Translations under genes and position numbers: made by a program
Part shown: piece by piece, positions 12,690 through 21,687 of the stretch
Layout: each line of letters starts with the position of its first letter
Numbering within the stretch: position 1 is the first letter of the stretch
Assembly (NCBI GenBank): GCA_948099385.1
Contig: CANUEZ040000164.1
Location: forward strand, 1,502,501-1,566,500
DNA length: 64,000 nucleotides
Direction: 5' to 3'
DNA from: Fasciola hepatica
Lineage: Eukaryota > Platyhelminthes > Trematoda > Plagiorchiida > Fasciolidae
Notes under the pieces: model-generated
Database searches by the model: none
Told to the model about the DNA's origin: nothing
Seen by the model: only the letters and a program-made list of their open reading frames with translations

Positions 12690-12975
12690 TGAACAAGTGT
12701 GGTGTGGAAGTACACCCGGGAACTTCGATGAACATAAAAAGAACAGTAGCCTATAAAGGCGGTATAAACCCTGTGCAAAGAAGCTACCGTTGTTCAATAA
12801 ACGGGGTGAGCTATGAAACAGGAAGGGATGAAGCAAATTTTACGAAGGCACGCCCGGGAACATTTGTGAATGTGAAATGGACAGCAATTTCAGGATCAGC
12901 AACCTGTACCATTCATAAAAGAGAGAGTTCATCTGGATGCTCCTGGAATAGGGAAGAATTAGTTTCAGGCTGGAT
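12690..12975 (+). repeat. 141-bp tandem dimer, dispersed family
   Basis: Two adjacent units share the core cccgggaac(a/t)t...tgaa(c/t)(a/g)t(a/g)aaa, with unit starts 141 bp apart (cores at about 12712 and 12853). The plus strand stays open for 101 codons across both units, so the units look alike as peptides (PGTSMNIKRTV and PGTFVNVKWTA). This is explained by 141 being a multiple of three and is not taken as evidence for a protein. A third, reversed copy lies near 49,500-49,690. The family is not one I recognise. Confidence 0.7.
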
Positions 12976-13250
12976 TCAGTTCCAGGGAAAATGAACTCTT
13001 GCAACCGATGCCAGAGTGAAAGAGCTCCGCATGAGCTCGAGCCTTGTCGAGCTGGTAGGCTAACAAATATATAATGGCTTACTAAGTCTGCTTTTTTCAG
13101 CTTCCTTACCCGAAACCACGGACCAGGAGGGTGAATAGCCTTGCGTTCGGATATGGTATCGACGTTTTATGAATGACAAATTTATGTGTTAGGTAATGCA
13201 GCTCTGATGCCGGGATGTTCCAGAATGGATCCACAGGTGATCAAGGAGCG

Positions 13251-13255
13251 ACTGC
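13251..13255. repeat. PAO-A target-site duplication, left
   Basis: The five bases actgc directly before the left LTR are repeated exactly at 19220-19224, directly after the right LTR. BEL/Pao elements are known to make short (4-6 bp) duplications, so this marks the insertion point. Confidence 0.95.
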
Positions 13256-13632
13256 TGTTACGAGCGTTTGAGCAATGCGTAGCCGAATTCGCAACGGATC
13301 CCGAAATCAAAAGACGATTATCCGTGATATTCTACGATACTAGATTATTACAATAAACAATGACATAAACAATATACAAACCCCAATAATACGATCACAA
13401 GGACTCAACAACGAGAAACCGAATAGCAGCGTGTGAGCAGACAGCACGTGCGTCACGCAGGTCCTGAACAAGGATGTGCCAAAGTAGCGCTCTGGGCGCG
13501 AACAAACAACAATTGGTCCAGAAAAACAACCAGTTCGTAAAGACAAGTCAATAGTGTATGGAAATGAGTGATGTTGGGAAAAACACTGAATCGCGAGGGA
13601 AAAAGGGGGATTTTCCACGACCGGCTGTTACA
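13256..13632 (-). repeat. PAO-A 3' LTR
   Basis: 377 bp, beginning tgttac and ending gttaca on the plus strand, so it has the TG...CA ends of retroviral-type LTRs in either reading. It matches 18843-19219 except at four positions (one near the left end, three near plus position 13,580). An open stretch inside it (minus 13340-13618) is not conserved in length between the two LTRs and is not a gene. No clear AATAAA or TATA box was seen in the sense strand. Confidence 0.97.
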
Positions 13633-13651
13633 CCGCCCACCAAAATCCTCC
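13633..13651 (-). promoter_or_regulatory. PAO-A polypurine tract
   Basis: In element sense, the bases just inside the 3' LTR read ggaggattttggtgggcgg, purine-rich apart from a T run. The same tract, with one change, lies directly before the 3' LTR of PAO-B (40150-40168). Conservation in this exact place supports its role as the primer site for plus-strand DNA synthesis. Confidence 0.8.
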
Positions 13652-14331
13652 TGGATCCTAAGCAGAGTCAAAGGTTCGGTAGAAAGGTACTGATTCTTTC
13701 TACCTGCCTAGGCCCTGCTGTCAGTGCGCGCGTCTAATGCTCGTCGTCAACGTTCTACTACTGGTCGCACCTAATCCATTGGATACATAGAAGTGAGGCT
13801 AGTCTACATCTTCCACCAGACCAAATGACCGATGGCGGGCGTGAATGGTCACATAGACGTTGTCCTCGTAAGGGGCCGTCCGGTCCTGGAAGTACGTGCT
13901 TGAGTGTGTGTGTGTGTACGTGTGTGTGTGTGCCGGGGTTACAATGAAATCACAGGTATGACTACACATCAAAGGAGGACTTTCTGCAATGTCAACAAAA
14001 GACCGCGTGGCAAGAAGACGAGTAAATGTAGCATGTGTGTGTGACCTGAGCTCCGCTACTTCCACATATGCAAGGGGCATTCGGTAGCGTCAACAAAAGG
14101 CAAACAAAGAACACTGTCACATGTATGATGGGGTTACGGGATGTAGAGTGCGTCGTGCATGCGTGTATGTATCGGGACGTATAATGGAATCGCACTCATC
14201 ACCACATATCGGAAAGAACCTTCTGTAATGTCAACGAAAGGACCGCGAGCACCTTACCGTGTTTGATGGAGATTGTGTGGTATATATGGTGTTTCTTTAT
14301 CCACCGCGATTACTGGTGTGAAAAAGGTTTA
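13652..14331 (-). repeat. PAO-A 3' non-coding region with ~140-bp subrepeats
   Basis: No coding motif. A core that reads gtcaac(a/g)aaag on the plus strand recurs at 13991, 14089 and 14230, spacings of 98 and 141 bp; the shorter spacing suggests a deletion within one unit. A GT microsatellite lies at 13904-13932. The equivalent region of PAO-B (39,470-39,890) also holds three units about 140 bp apart with the same core on the opposite strand, so the arrangement is a feature of this family rather than of one copy. Confidence 0.75.
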
Positions 14332-14704
14332 CTAGGCCACAGGGTTATCAGCTCCTCCGTCTTCGCTCTCGAGTAGGTTAATACTGCGTATGTCACGAAT
14401 GAGCCCTCCGTTAGCTGTCTTCACCTTCACCGTTCTTATCATTTCGTCAGTGCTTTTGATGGTTTCCGTAACTACTCCCAAAGACCAAGTGCTGAAATGT
14501 GCGCGTTCGTCGGCGATCATAACCACGTCCCCAACTTTGAATGGTCTTGTTTTGGCCAGCCATTTCTGTCGAGTCTGCAAAGCCGGTAGGTACTTTCGTA
14601 GCCATCGCCTCCAGAAGACCTTGGCCAGATAGTTCGCTTGCTTCCACCCGTGGAGGTAGCTCCCACGAAGGTTCACCGGCCCTTGGAAACCCTCGTTCGA
14701 CCTT
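14332..14704 (-). pseudogene. pol: PAO-A integrase C-terminal domain, shifted out of frame
   Basis: A 114-codon open stretch (minus 14676-14332) reads NLRGSYLHGWKQ, FWRRWLRKYLPALQTRQKW, then KVGDVVMIADE and RTVKVKTANG. These are the typical last blocks of BEL/Pao integrases: the W-RW-YLP-L--R-KW block, the 'GD-V-I-DE' strand, and the 'R-V-V-T--G' strand. The frame differs from that of the rest of pol because the upstream deletion near 14,705 is not a multiple of three. It would follow the integrase core, which is absent here. It ends at a stop at 14332, after which the non-coding region begins. Confidence 0.9.
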
Positions 14705-15331
14705 AGCGTGGACGTGTTGAATCATTAGCTCTACTACAGGTTGTCTCGCAGGCAGCAGTATAGGATACTTTGTGTCGAAGCTCAGGTGGGCGTTGGTCAG
14801 CCTACCATCCACCCGCAGCAGTCCGTTGATGAGTTTGGGGTTTGAAAGCTTCAGCTCGCCTCTTGGAGATGGCATGTCTTCATTGGTCGGCCCCACTTCT
14901 TCCGCCCTCTTGAGTTCTCGGGCGAAAGCCTCGCGTTGTATCATTCTGAAAATATCGTACTCTGCCGCTTGTAGCTCATCGGGACCTATCGGACCGACCC
15001 GTATCCGACCTGAGGGCCGTAGCCCTTTCATGACTAGTAAATTCCTCTTGAACCTGGTTAACCAAACTAGCGAACGAAGCGTCTTCATCCAGGAAGAAAA
15101 CCTGACCAGTCGCGATAGAATGAACGACGCTTCGACGACGTTTGTTGCTATCATTACGCCTTTGATTTCCAGTTCCAATTCCGTAGGGGGTTTTAATTCG
15201 AACACGGGCCAGTCCTGTTTGGGCAATTGCAGGAAGTTTGGCCCTCTCGTCCACGTGTCCAGTTGCCTGAAGTTGTTCGCACCTCGGGAGCACAGGTCGG
15301 CCGGATTATCGCCAGACCTGACATGACTCTA
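14705..15331 (-). pseudogene. pol: PAO-A integrase N-terminal region, core deleted
   Basis: The frame continues from RNase H with SGDNPADLCSRG at about 15310-15270 and runs through a region rich in charged residues. It then reaches KLINGLLRVDGRL and YPILLPARQPVVELMIQHVHA (near 14,840-14,710), the known Pao block before the zinc-binding histidines. The sequence then jumps straight into the C-terminal region. PAO-B has about 700 bp at this point, including CVKRLEKQYGS and KSRAVHLEV of the core. The flanks of the missing part share only a few bases (acg), so a short-homology deletion fits. Without the catalytic triad the protein could not integrate DNA. An in-frame stop (TAG, 15329-15331) separates this part from RNase H. 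Confidence 0.93.
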
Positions 15332-15994
15332 CTGGTGCGTGGCTGATTCATCGTGGATAATCGTGAGCCGGTTAGCAACGAAAGTACTAAACCGGCTCCG
15401 TACGTTGTTAATGTAGTAAAGTACTATCGTTGAATCAGTCCAGAAGCTCACCGACCAAATGTAGAGATCGAAACATCTCTTCACAGCTTGCACCACCCTG
15501 ACTGCCAACACGGCTGCGCTGAGTTCAAGGCGTGGGATTGAGACCGACTTCAGTGGAGCAACGCGGGCTTTGGCGAACAGGATCCTCGTGGTATATTGTC
15601 CATCTCCTGCGCACCATCGTCCGTACACCACAGCTCCATAACCGACTTCGGATGCATCGGAAAAGGCATGTGGTTCTCCAGTCCGTGTCGTATGGCCAGG
15701 AGTCAAACATCGTGGGATTCTTATGTCCCCTAATTTTTTCAAGGTGTTCAGAAATTCTTCCCAGTCCAGCCGGTCCCCTCGGTCCAGTGACTGGTCCCAA
15801 TCAACTTTATTACGGCACAGTCGCTGCAGCAAGATCTTCCCGGGTAGCAGCCATGGTGAGACGAAACCGAGCGGGTCGAACAAACTTGAGACGGCAGATA
15901 GTATGCCACGACGGGTTATTGACAGCTCGGGAACGTTCAGTTCGAAAACAAAATCGTCCGTTTCCGCGTCCCATTGTATCCCTAAAGTGCGCTA
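15332..15994 (-). pseudogene. pol: PAO-A RNase H domain
   Basis: The open stretch minus 15883-15332 begins with FDPLGFVSPWLLPGK, the conserved Pao block between RT and RNase H. It is followed by HAFSDASEVGYGAVVYGRW (first catalytic Asp), SIPRLELSAAVLAVR, and FWTDSTIVLYYI (second catalytic Asp). The order and spacing are those of an intact domain. Both ends are bounded by in-frame stops (TAG at 15992-15994; TAG at 15329-15331). PAO-B also has a stop at the second place, but a different one (TGA). Where PAO-B matches the first place it has an arginine codon, although its own frame shifts just beyond. Confidence 0.94.
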
Positions 15995-16732
15995 GATAGG
16001 AAGTGGAGAGCCGTCCAAATCTCTTACCCTTTCGGCCTTTTCGTGATACGGGATGACTTTCAGCACTTCTGAAGCGTTCGACATCCATTTAGTTAGATGG
16101 AAGCCGCCCTCTTCCAGCAATCTCGTCAGACCCCTGAACTGCTCTAGAGCTGATTCCACATCATCGAATGACCCAAGGTAGTCGTCGACGTAGAAGTTCC
16201 TGCTGACGCTTTCTACCACCGTCCGATGTACTAGATCGCCATGTTTGTTCGCTGATTCTCGGAGGGCGTAGTTTGCAAAAAATGGTGACGATATGGCTCC
16301 GAAGGGGTGGACGGTCATCCTATACTTCACCACTGCGTTGTCCCGGTCGCTCCCTTCCCACCACAGGAAACGCAAAGCATCTCGTTCTCCTACCGGAATC
16401 TTCACCTGATGGAACATTTCCCTAATGTCAGCAGACAAAGCCACTTTACCCACTCTGAAACGGCACAAAACATCGATCAGTGGTGTGGTCCAGTCCGGCC
16501 CCTGTAGTAGGCGATCGTTTAACGACTTGCCCTGGAACTTGGCCGCACAGTCGAAAACCACCCGCAGTTTATTGGGTTTCTTGGGGTTGATAACCGGATG
16601 GTGAGGCAGATACCAGATACCCCTTTTGCTGTCGGTGTTGGCAGGCACCTTTTCAACGTAACCGAGGGCGTCGTTTCGTTTCATCAAATCCGCGTATCGT
16701 TCCCACAGATTCTGGTCTCGAATGAAGCGTTA
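15995..16732 (-). pseudogene. pol: PAO-A reverse transcriptase
   Basis: A 231-codon open stretch (minus 16687-15992) holds the RT palm in good order: YLPHHPVINPKKPNKLRVVF, ADIREMFHQVKIP, ALRFLWWEG, MTVHPFGAISSPFFANYAL, and the catalytic YVDDYLG at 16192-16181, then GGFHLTKW. These are the standard BEL/Pao RT blocks and both catalytic aspartates of YVDD are present. The frame is continuous with the zinc knuckle/protease part upstream except for a TAA stop at 16730-16732, where PAO-B has a glutamate codon. The N-terminal fingers region lies partly upstream of that stop. Confidence 0.96.
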
Positions 16733-17803
16733 TTTTAGTCGTAGTAATCGTTGGAGAACATAATTTCTGTTGTCAGTCCACAGGTCGACCGTTGTGCGCC
16801 ATGGGAGGGGAACCTCGAACTGTTTTTTGAGGCCTCTAGTGCCTTGCCGCACCGTTTGTAGAGCGAAGTGATCCTCTTGAGACAACGTCGGTCTTTCGTC
16901 TCCCATATCATGAGACTCTCTTTCATACAGCCGTTGCAGATGATACTCTATGCGGTCCGTTTCGGCGGATAAGTAATTCACGGAACCGCGTACCCCTACT
17001 GGACCGTATAACATCCATCCCAGAGCCGTGCGTACGGCATAAGGTGCCTGGCGGTCGCCCACTCTTTGGTCAAGCACCAAATGCGCCTCTGGCCCTTCGC
17101 ATCCGATGAGGAGATCCACCTCATCATCTTCGCAGTCTACAACGGTTATATCCTGCAGGTGGGGCCACCGAGTCAAAATTGCGTTCACCGACCTTGGTGC
17201 TCGCATGGGGAGATCCGCTAACGTGAATGCCTCCGTTGGTTCAATTTCCTCGTTAGTGTATAGAGAGATGAGTTGCAGCCTTAATCTACCGGCAGTCATT
17301 ACCTGTGTTCCGCCCACCGTGCTCACTGCTAACGACGTCGCACCTTTAGCCAGTTGGTGTTTGTCGGCAAACCGCTCTTTCACTAAAGTGGTGTCGGATC
17401 CACTATCAACGAAAGCCAACGCCTTGACTATCCCAGTCGGAGTCACTACTCCCACGGCCACTACGCCTAAACGTACCGGTTTACTGGCAGATTGTGAAGT
17501 TGAACAAATCACGCTGGGCTTGGCACTCGCCTCGGATATGGTTACTCTCGCCTGATGCAGCAGCCGATGGTGTCTGCCCGTGCAGCCCTCGTAACCACAT
17601 CGATTCCTTGTTCTACAGGCTGCTGCCCGGTGCGCGGTGTTGAGACAGATGAAACATGCTCCTGCCATCCTCGCCATTCCCCACCGTTCGTCTATTGTGG
17701 CGTTGCCGAACTTGGGGCATTCTGGTAGGCCATGGCTAGTACCACAGGATCTGCAATTTGGTTTCGCCGTAGCATCTCGTGAAATGACGTGTGTGTTGGT
17801 TCA
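16733..17803 (-). pseudogene. pol: PAO-A zinc knuckle and aspartic protease
   Basis: In frame after gag, a cysteine/histidine-rich stretch (CFICLNTAHRAAAC, then CGYEGC and HHRLLH, at about 17,655-17,560) is the paired zinc-binding motif that BEL/Pao Gag-Pol proteins carry before the protease. The protease active site reads AFVDSGSDTTLV near 17,420-17,385 (D-S-G instead of the more common D-T-G, which is usual in this group). A later DEVDLLIGCEGPE block near 17,120 corresponds to its second conserved region. The domain is separated from gag by a TGA stop at 17801-17803, where PAO-B has a tryptophan codon. Apart from the flanking stops the frame is open over about 1 kb. Confidence 0.95.
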
Positions 17804-18799
17804 AGGCTGGTACTTTGTATGTTCCCGTACAGGGGTTTGGACTTGGCTAGTATCGGGCTTGTTTGCTCGGTTGCTGTCCCGGACGAGTCGGCCGAATCTG
17901 CTGTCAGCTATCTTCGTTTGCCTGTTTAAGTATTCAGTCAGGTCTTCGAAGTTGGCTTCTCTGTCGCTTCGGCTTATCCGTTCTGCTTCTTCCGCCCACC
18001 GACCCTGTAGTTCGGGAGAGAGGTGACGGACTATGCCTTCCAAAGTGTGCATGGCGTCTAGGTCAGCCCTGTAACCTAAATGGTCGAGGGCAATTGAGCA
18101 GTTCTGCATCTTGATCACCAGGTCGGCCATGGTGTAGACGTCGCCCTTGGTTCTCTTTGCCTCTGCCATCACGCCCTCTATTAGGTTACGGGCTACTTTG
18201 AAAGGTTGGCCAAACAAGTCCCTCAGAATCTTTCTTGTCCTTGTGTAGCCTTGTTCTGGATTGAGCATGGTGCACCCGTCGATAGCTTCTCGCGCTCGGC
18301 CTCGGCAGTAGTGAGTATGGTAAAGAAGCCTTTGCCCAGGGTCGGTTACCTTATTTTCAACGAACGTCTCGAACTGCTTGACAAACTTGCAGTATTGCTC
18401 AGCTCGCCCGTCGAAAACCGTTAACTCCACTCTAGGTAGATCGATCGATGGTGGTTTGTAGTCGGCGACCGGCGTGGGGTTCCCTACCTTATTGCACTCT
18501 AACCTATCGGAAGTGTCGAAATCACTGGTCTCATGCTCTCGCTGTTTCTGTGTACACTTCTCTGCTTCATGCGCCTGTATTCTAGCCGAAAGTAACTGTT
18601 GCTCTATTTCTAGTATTCTCAGCTTATATAAATCGACATCCTTACGATCAATATTGTTTTCAATAACACATGAACTAGCACTGACAGGACTAGGCGTTCT
18701 AGCATTAACTAAAGAATCATATGTACCCAAAACCTCCCCAGAGACTTGCCGTATTAATTCCTGTCCGGATTCAACTGCCTTTGATCCTTTTCTTGGCAT
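17804..18799 (-). pseudogene. gag: PAO-A gag
   Basis: A 332-codon frame starts at ATG 18799, 43 nt after the 5' LTR. It begins MPRKGSKAVESGQELIRQ. The middle carries a coiled region (LRILEIEQQLLSARI) and the Pao gag core blocks FETFVENKV, RAREAID, GYTRTRKILRDLFGQPF, TMADLVIKMQNC and MHTLEGIVRHLSPELQGRW. The family's gag is known to form the particle in which reverse transcription takes place. PAO-B starts with the same residues after the same short leader, which supports this start. In the element's frame gag would run directly into the zinc knuckle/protease; here a TGA ends it, so it is also the only part that could still be made at full length. Confidence 0.93.
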
Positions 18800-18842
18800 T
18801 TTGCGTGATTTTTCCTCGTTCCGAAATTGATCTATTGAGTGT
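18800..18842 (-). promoter_or_regulatory. PAO-A leader and presumed primer-binding region
   Basis: The 43 nt between the 5' LTR and the gag ATG. The part next to the LTR reads acactcaatagatcaatttc in element sense. PAO-B has a close match (atattcaattgatcaatttc) in the same place. Neither begins with the TGG expected for a primer that is the 3' end of a tRNA, so the primer is unknown. Confidence 0.55.
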
Positions 18843-19219
18843 TGTTACGAACGTTTGAGCAATGCGTAGCCGAATTCGCAACGGATCCCGAAATCAAAAG
18901 ACGATTATCCGTGATATTCTACGATACTAGATTATTACAATAAACAATGACATAAACAATATACAAACCCCAATAATACGATCACAAGGACTCAACAACG
19001 AGAAACCGAATAGCAGCGTGTGAGCAGACAGCACGTGCGTCACGCAGGTCCTGAACAAGGATGTGCCAAAGTAGCGCTCTGGGCGCGAACAAACAACAAT
19101 TGGTCCAGAAAAACAACCAGTTCGTAAAGACAAGTCAATAGTGTATGGAAATGAGTGATGTTGAGAAAATCACCGAATCGCGAGGGAAAAAGGGGGATTT
19201 TCCACGACCGGCTGTTACA
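18843..19219 (-). repeat. PAO-A 5' LTR
   Basis: 377 bp, the same length as the left LTR and different from it at four positions. Being the 5' LTR in element sense it would hold the promoter; no canonical TATA box or initiator was recognised by eye. Confidence 0.97.
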
Positions 19220-19224
19220 ACTGC
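19220..19224. repeat. PAO-A target-site duplication, right
   Basis: actgc, identical to 13251-13255; see the left copy. Confidence 0.95.
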
Positions 19225-19962
19225 CACTGGTGATGTGCATCAGTTTTTGGGTATGGTTCTTCTGGAGGCGTAAAGGATATGTGTCGTCCGGTCACAGAGA
19301 TGTGATGAATGAAAAAGGAGGCTGTTTTGGCTGGTGAATTAGCAGACAGATTGTGAACTTTTATCTGTGTAGGCTACAACAGTGATACCAGTCGGAGAGG
19401 CGTTGAGTTAGAAGAAGCTCTCTGATCTACTGATGAGTATTTGAGGGTGTTCTGTGTTGTGCGGCTTGACTATATCCTGGTTGCTACGACAGGTTCCATT
19501 TATGTCTCCGTCGGTACGAGTAGAAACACAATCCTTGGTCATTCATTGAGAAGAATGGAATGGTGGCGACGACAAGCCTGAAATCAGTGGGGTTGGCAAT
19601 TTGCACGCGGCTCCAGCTTTGGGTTGTGATTATAAAGGACGGCGATTATTGATGGAATGGTTAGGCATGTGTGACTGGAGCAAAGATGAATTTTCGTTTA
19701 GGCGGCCAAAGGCGCCTACTACAATTTCTGATCTTCGATTTAATTCGAAGGATTGGGTGGCTTAGGCCAGCAGTTGATTGGGCCTTACTACTATCGGCTG
19801 GTAGATCGCGTACTCCGAGAAGGCAACTGTTTATGCATCCCGAAGCAGTGATGGTTTGTACGTTGACGTAGCAGGGCTCGGATACTGGAAAAACTTAGAC
19901 GTAACAGAGGGAACAAATAAGAAACAGTAACCTCAAATCCCTTTACTTATGCGGAATGCAGA
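19225..19962. other. unassigned flank of PAO-A
   Basis: Before PAO-A inserted, this sequence was continuous with 12,976-13,250. It is G/T-rich on the plus strand. No gene or repeat was recognised. Confidence 0.4.
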
Positions 19963-20285
19963 TCAACACCAGGGCGAAAAGATAGATCGGAAAGAAAAGT
20001 TTGTGAGTGAACGGGACCAGTTGCGTGCATCAATGAATGGCTGATGATAGTCACCCATCCGTCCTGTGGGACTTCTAAAATAGACCCATGAGTCAGACCG
20101 AAGAATATTACCATGCCGCGCTGGATTTGCAAAAGTAATTTGAAGTGCAGTTGTCATAACTGTAAGCCACATTATGTTACTCAAAAGAAAGATTCGAAAA
20201 TAAAGATTGCCTGTGACTAAAGGAAGACTTGGAATTGAAATCGGATACACTTGGGGAGCAGTTGACGTTCCCAAGCAGACCTAAG
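19963..20285 (-). repeat. R1 dispersed repeat, copy 1 (reversed)
   Basis: On the minus strand, about 250 bp match 46,030-46,320 on the plus strand. Shared stretches include aggcaatctt(t/c)(a/c)ttttcgaatc and, further on, t(t/c)ttagaagtcc(c/t)(a/t)(c/t)aggac. Similarity is moderate (roughly three quarters of bases by eye), so the copies are old. No coding motif, tRNA-like promoter or terminal repeat was recognised, so the class is unknown. Confidence 0.65.
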
Positions 20286-21687
20286 TACAGATACCTATCC
20301 ATAAACAAGGCGCACCTGAGCCGCAATTCCTTAGTCGCGCTTTATTGAGTCTGATGTCTGCGAAGCCGCTAAGTACGCGGTGATGGGTGCTTAACCTGCG
20401 TTTATACCGCCTAAGGACTTCTGGAAGCTCGATTTTTCATGTCCACTACTTGTCCCGCTAAGCCTGGACTGAAACTAACTAGCCTTGTGAGCTGCATTCA
20501 TACGACATGGAGTGCCGACTATCAGGAGGGAGCATCGTATCTCTGGGTAGTGTTTAACGCAGGCAGAAGCTCCCATAGCAGCACCCGTTAACATAAGGTT
20601 TGCAAAGCCGAGCCCTAAAGACGGAGTGACTTCATCCACGATAGGGTTCAAGGGAAAGCTGTTTCTGGGCATGTGCCTAGTACTCTTGGAACTCGGTACC
20701 AGCGCGAGTAAGTGGAGTGACTTTCAAACAGTCTTCTGGAGGTCAGCAAGATAAAACGAGCAGTAGCCAGGTGCCTCATGCAAGACTGCGATTTCGACAT
20801 TCAGAATAACGCCATCAGTACGGAGCTCCAACTGGTATGTTGACGGCGTGCGCGTTTCATATTTGGATCTTGAGCGAGGGTCGGATGTAGTTCGAGCATG
20901 GTGAATTTCCGGGGCGAAGTAGCCAGGTTCTCTTTATTTGTCTTCTACTCTACCCCTGAAAGATAATGCAGTCGTATATAGTACTTTGGGCAGGGGACCA
21001 GACAATAGAGACAACATATCCCACAGACCCCGATCCACCATTAGGTTTCGAACGGATATGGGGAAGAAACTCCAGCATCATTCCCCCGGCTTTTTGCAAA
21101 ACCCAATGAAAAGACAAAAAGAAAGAGGCAGAAATAGGATTCTTTACACTGCGCTTTGGTAGGCTAGCAGCATATTGAAATTGAAAAAATAAAAAGAAGA
21201 GAAGGAAGTACAGGGAACTGAAAGGAAAAGAAGGATAAGAAAAAACTGTGAAGTGATGAGGAAAAGTGCAGGAAAATAAGATAAGGTAAGAAGGACAAGC
21301 ATCCTAAGAACCTACATTAGTATACGGGAAAATAATCAAAATTAAACGAGGCGGAACGAGAACGAAAGATTCTGAAAGGTGAAAAAATTCGAACGAGTGG
21401 ATGAAAAGGAAATCAGAGTGGCAGAAGCCCAAGGAACGGGAGCTGGCAGCGAAGCCCAAGCAAATAAAGTCATGGCTCACCATCAGTAAGGGTCCTCGCC
21501 CTACCCTCAACAGAATCAGTCGACAAGTATCCACTAGAGGACTCTCACAAAAACTAACCTGATTCCGAATAATATACGCAAACGTGTGGCCACAAACGCT
21601 GTGACACAAGCAGTGGCTTACGGTAGCAATCATAGGCTTCACAAGTGAGAGATCTGCTTCTGGTGGTAGACAATAGATTACAGCCGC
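20286..21687. other. unassigned, with purine-rich segment
   Basis: No coding motif was recognised. The segment at about 20,970-21,300 is strongly A/G-rich on the plus strand and starts with a stretch (cagggga ccagacaatagagacaac) similar to one at 56,445-56,480, followed in both places by A/G-rich DNA. This may be another old dispersed repeat. Confidence 0.4.

Larger units (their letters stand above)
13256..19219 (-). mobile_element. PAO-A: BEL/Pao LTR retrotransposon, defective
   Basis: A 5,964-bp insertion bounded by 377-bp LTRs and an exact 5-bp duplication. In the element's own direction (minus strand) the order is LTR, 43-nt leader, gag, zinc knuckle/protease, RT, RNase H, integrase, about 0.7 kb of non-coding sequence, LTR. 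Protease before RT, RNase H before integrase, and the wording of each domain identify BEL/Pao. Gag and pol form one continuous frame, interrupted by four stops (17801, 16730, 15992, 15329). The integrase core is deleted at about 14,705 and the frame shifts there. No envelope-like frame is present. The LTRs differ at only 4 of 377 positions, so the insertion is young compared with everything else in the window. PAO-B (33,485-40,546) is a relative that retains the deleted part. Confidence 0.97.

Noticed and set aside
12297..12836. 179-codon minus-strand open frame, among the longest outside recognised elements
   Set aside because: Half of it is the opposite strand of the 141-bp repeat dimer; no domain or start context supports a gene.
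13340..13618. 92-codon minus-strand open frame inside the PAO-A LTR
   Set aside because: The other LTR has the same DNA but a shorter frame (18,927-19,133) because of a single change; LTR sequence, not a gene.
14772..15326. 184-codon plus-strand open frame
   Set aside because: Antisense shadow of the PAO-A integrase frame.
17106..17555. 149-codon plus-strand open frame
   Set aside because: Antisense shadow of the PAO-A protease frame.
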